In this document: positions 13,146 to 14,888 of the stretch, one piece after another
Position numbering within the stretch: position 1 is the stretch's first letter
Layout: each line of letters opens with the position of its first letter
Assembly: GCA_948468495.1 (NCBI GenBank)
Contig: CAOKJI010000007.1
Span: 1 to 14,888 of the forward strand
DNA: 14,888 bases
Source of the DNA: an uncultured Dorea sp.
GTDB taxonomy: Bacteria; Bacillota_A; Clostridia; Lachnospirales; Lachnospiraceae
Direction: 5' to 3'
Position numbers and translations under genes: made by a program
The notes under the pieces: generated by a model
Databases searched by the model: none
The model's input: the letters and a program-made list of their open reading frames with translations, nothing else
What the model was told of the DNA's origin: nothing

Positions 13146-13697
13146 ATGTTGTATGACAGAGATATCCGCGAGCCGTTATTTGATTATTTGGAGGAGCGGT
13201 ATGGAAAGGTGCGGATGATAGAAGAAAAACAGATTGGAAAATCAAGGGCGGATATCGTGATGGTTCTTCCTGGCCGGCTTGCGGGAATTGAAATCAAAAG
13301 CGATGCGGACAGCTATGCGAGGCTGGACGGTCAGGTAAAGGATTATGACAGGTATTTTGACCGGAATTATGTGGCAGTAGGTTCTACCCATGCAGTTCAT
13401 GTCAGGGAGCGTATTCCGGAATACTGGGGAATCATATCTGTGGAATGGTTGGATAATCAGGTGGATTTTTATATGGTAAGGGAAGCGGAGGACAACCCCA
13501 GGATGGATATAAGGCGCAAGATTCAGATGCTATGGAGGCCAGAGCTTGCGCATATACAGGAAATGTATGGAATGCCGAAATATGCGGGGAAGAGCAAGGA
13601 GTTTGTAAGGAATAAAATTGTGGAGAAGGTCCCTGAGATTTTTTTGCAGAAGCAAATCAGCGAAGAATTATTTGAACGGGATTACACCATAAGATGA
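13146..13697 (+). CDS. sce7726 family protein, putative PD-(D/E)XK nuclease-like
   Basis: A 183-residue protein of the sce7726 type. The N-terminal REPLFDYLEERYG and the core SRADIVMV...AGIEIKSDADS carry a D-x12-ExK arrangement (Asp36, Glu49, Lys51) like PD-(D/E)XK nucleases. It is followed by ARLDGQVKDYDRYFDRNYVAVG and IPEYWGI, all typical of the family. The C-terminal part with LWRPELAHI, GMPKYAGKSKEFVRNKI is the segment also found as a scrap at 8502-8597. Function is not established; a defence or mobile-element role is often suspected. The start is ATG 13146; the nearest ribosome-binding sequence AAGGA (13126-13130) is rather far. The frame is intact. It stands alone between accessory remnants and nth. 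Confidence 0.8.
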   Translation: MLYDRDIREPLFDYLEERYGKVRMIEEKQIGKSRADIVMVLPGRLAGIEIKSDADSYARLDGQVKDYDRYFDRNYVAVGSTHAVHVRERIPEYWGIISVEWLDNQVDFYMVREAEDNPRMDIRRKIQMLWRPELAHIQEMYGMPKYAGKSKEFVRNKIVEKVPEIFLQKQISEELFERDYTIR

Positions 13698-13710
13698 TGA
13701 TTCTTTTTCT

Positions 13711-13738
13711 TTGCTATCCTGCCGGGACATGGTATAAT
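13711..13738 (+). promoter_or_regulatory. Promoter of nth (extended -10)
   Basis: TATAAT at 13733-13738 is preceded by TGG (13730-13732), an extended -10, and by a -35 TTGCTA (13711-13716) 16 bases upstream. Transcription would begin near 13745, leaving about a 100-base leader before the ATG at 13849. Confidence 0.75.
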
Positions 13739-13754
13739 GGAAACCGTAAGCGAG

Positions 13755-13820
13755 TAAACTGGGGGACAGACAGGATTTGGCGGCGCGTAAAAAGTCCTGC
13801 CTGAATCATACGCCAGTTTA
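13755..13820 (+). promoter_or_regulatory. Foldable leader of nth (putative structured RNA)
   Basis: An outer perfect 8-bp stem (TAAACTGG at 13755-13762 with CCAGTTTA at 13813-13820) encloses an inner 8-bp stem (CAGGATTT at 13771-13778 with AAGTCCTG at 13792-13799, one G-U) with a GC-rich loop. After it, GTAAA (13821-13825) and TTTAC (near 13842-13846) could pair around the weak ribosome binding site AAAGAGAAA. No known riboswitch is recognised. Confidence 0.5.
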
Positions 13821-13848
13821 GTAAACGAAAGAAAAGAGAAATTTACAT

Positions 13849-14490
13849 ATGAGGAAAAAAGAACGAGCGTTAGAGATTATTCAGCGGCTGAAAAAGGAAT
13901 ACCCGGATGCGGGATGTACATTGGACTATGACCATGCGTGGAAGCTTCTGGTCAGCGTCCGTCTGGCGGCCCAGTGTACGGACGCCAGAGTGAATGTTGT
14001 GGTTGAAGATTTGTATGCGAAGTACCCGGATGTGAATGCCCTTGCAGAAGCTTCGCCGGAGGAGATTGAAGCAATCGTGAAGCCCTGCGGGCTGGGAAAG
14101 AGCAAGGCAAGGGATATCAGTGCTTGCATGAGAATCTTAAGGGATGAATATGGCGGTAAGGTGCCGGATGATTTTGATAAACTGTTGAAGCTTCCGGGAG
14201 TAGGAAGGAAGAGCGCGAATCTGATTATGGGGGATGTATTTGGTAAGCCTGCCATTGTTACGGATACCCATTGTATCCGTCTGACCAACCGTATGGGTTT
14301 GGTGGACGGTGTGAAGGAGCCGAAAAAGGTGGAGATGGCGTTGTGGAAGATTATCCCTCCGGAAGAGGGGAGCGATTTCTGCCACCGCCTGGTATATCAT
14401 GGGCGGGAAGTCTGTACAGCCAGAACAAAGCCCTTCTGTGACAAATGCTGTCTTGCGGACGTATGTAAGAAAGTCGGCGTGGAATCATAG
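13849..14490 (+). CDS. nth: Endonuclease III (DNA glycosylase/AP lyase)
   Basis: A 213-residue base-excision repair enzyme that removes oxidised pyrimidines and cuts the abasic site. The helix-hairpin-helix is LPGVGRKSANLI (115-126) with catalytic Lys121, and the catalytic Asp139 is in VTDTHCIRLTNR. Four cysteines, Cys189, 197, 200 and 206, would bind the [4Fe-4S] cluster. The first spacing is seven residues rather than the six of E. coli Nth, a small departure. The length is standard. Start ATG 13849 is preceded by a poor AAAAGAG ribosome binding site (about 13832-13838). The gene has its own promoter (13711-13738) and a foldable leader. Confidence 0.94.
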   Translation: MRKKERALEIIQRLKKEYPDAGCTLDYDHAWKLLVSVRLAAQCTDARVNVVVEDLYAKYPDVNALAEASPEEIEAIVKPCGLGKSKARDISACMRILRDEYGGKVPDDFDKLLKLPGVGRKSANLIMGDVFGKPAIVTDTHCIRLTNRMGLVDGVKEPKKVEMALWKIIPPEEGSDFCHRLVYHGREVCTARTKPFCDKCCLADVCKKVGVES

Positions 14491-14681
14491 CCGGAGCTGC
14501 AAGAATTATGCCGCGGCGCAGTAAGCTGGCTGGTATGGCGTTGCATAATTATCAGTGAATCATGTGCTTGCTGATGGAATAATGTGGAAGGTCAGACTGC
14601 CCGCGCGCATATTGCGATAGGAACAGGCTGGGATAAGGCGGGTTATAACGTGTTTGGCGATAGGGACGGAGGAGACATAAG
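14491..14681. other. Intergenic region after nth with inverted repeats
   Basis: There is no credible gene and no clear terminator with a T run. AATTATGC (14504-14511) and GCATAATT (14543-14550) form an 8-bp inverted repeat, and ATCAG (14551-14555) can pair with CTGAT further on. A TATAAC at 14644-14649 resembles a -10, but no -35 is well placed. Confidence 0.35.
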
Positions 14682-14888
14682 ATGGCGGACATTGTAGGAA
14701 TGCTGGACGAGCTTCAGCAGAAGACAAGAAAGAAACCGGAATGGAAAGAGGCGTTTTTTCGGTCCAGGGAGGCAGAGGATCCTCTGTCGGATTTCTGCAG
14801 GCTGTGCAGGGAATTTGGCTATGATATTTATGAGATGGATATGATTAACGCAGGAGAGGATTTCTATTCGTCCATGCGCAGGAGCACA
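14682..14888 (+). CDS. Small hypothetical protein, 3' end outside the window
   Basis: An open frame of 69 codons starts at ATG 14682 with a strong GGAGGAG (14668-14674) at proper spacing and runs off the window end. It begins MADIVGMLDELQQKTRK and includes the cysteine pair in DFCRLCREFGYDIYEMD. The helical, acidic, two-part layout recalls Nif11-like leader-type small proteins, but I cannot confirm this. The sequence is soluble, with no signal peptide or membrane segment in the visible part. Confidence 0.7.
   Translation, partial: MADIVGMLDELQQKTRKKPEWKEAFFRSREAEDPLSDFCRLCREFGYDIYEMDMINAGEDFYSSMRRST

Noticed and set aside
1..14888. CRISPR arrays, tRNA or rRNA genes, and complete insertion sequences
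   Set aside because: I looked for regular direct repeats with spacers, tRNA cloverleaf motifs, rRNA-like stretches and transposase motifs, and saw none.

Overview
The window looks like chromosome from an anaerobic Firmicute, most likely a Lachnospiraceae-type clostridium. The reasons are strong AGGAGG-type ribosome binding sites, TTG starts, a separate PurO-like IMP cyclohydrolase next to a single-domain AICAR formyltransferase, a galactitol-family PTS, and DUF3791/DUF3990 and sce7726-type accessory genes. This placement is inference from gene content.

Region 1 (1-2180) is a two-gene purine operon with its own promoter and an intrinsic terminator. A PurO-like IMP cyclohydrolase and a stand-alone AICAR formyltransferase together perform the last two steps to IMP that bifunctional PurH does in most bacteria.

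Region 2 (2181-8506) is a carbohydrate cluster. It holds a DeoR-type regulator, a zinc medium-chain dehydrogenase, a class II (FucA-like) aldolase, an iron-dependent alcohol dehydrogenase, and separate IIA, IIB and IIC components of a galactitol-type PTS. No sugar kinase is present. The simplest reading is that an alditol is taken up as alditol 1-phosphate, oxidised to a ketose 1-phosphate, and cleaved to DHAP plus a short aldehyde, which is then reduced to an alcohol or diol. That would be a redox-balanced, kinase-free route. The substrate cannot be named from sequence. Two 8-5-8 palindromes, before the regulator and before the dehydrogenase, are candidate operators. A 120-bp structured, MITE-like element lies between the catabolic and PTS genes.

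Region 3 (8502-13145) is a worn accessory zone. A convergent ArgD-type aminotransferase sits behind an elaborately folded leader. An APH-type kinase has a good promoter. Around them lie broken genes: a C-terminal scrap of an sce7726-type gene that supplies the stop codon of the PTS IIC gene, a scrap of a DUF3990-associated C-terminal region that supplies the ribosome binding site of the APH gene, a truncated and frameshifted AlbA_2/ATPase regulator, and a deleted and frameshifted DUF3990 gene behind an intact DUF3791 gene. The intact relatives or larger copies of both scraps lie 2.7-5 kb downstream in the same window.

Region 4 (13146-14888) has an intact sce7726-type putative nuclease, endonuclease III (nth) behind a promoter and a foldable leader, and the start of a small hypothetical gene that runs off the window end.
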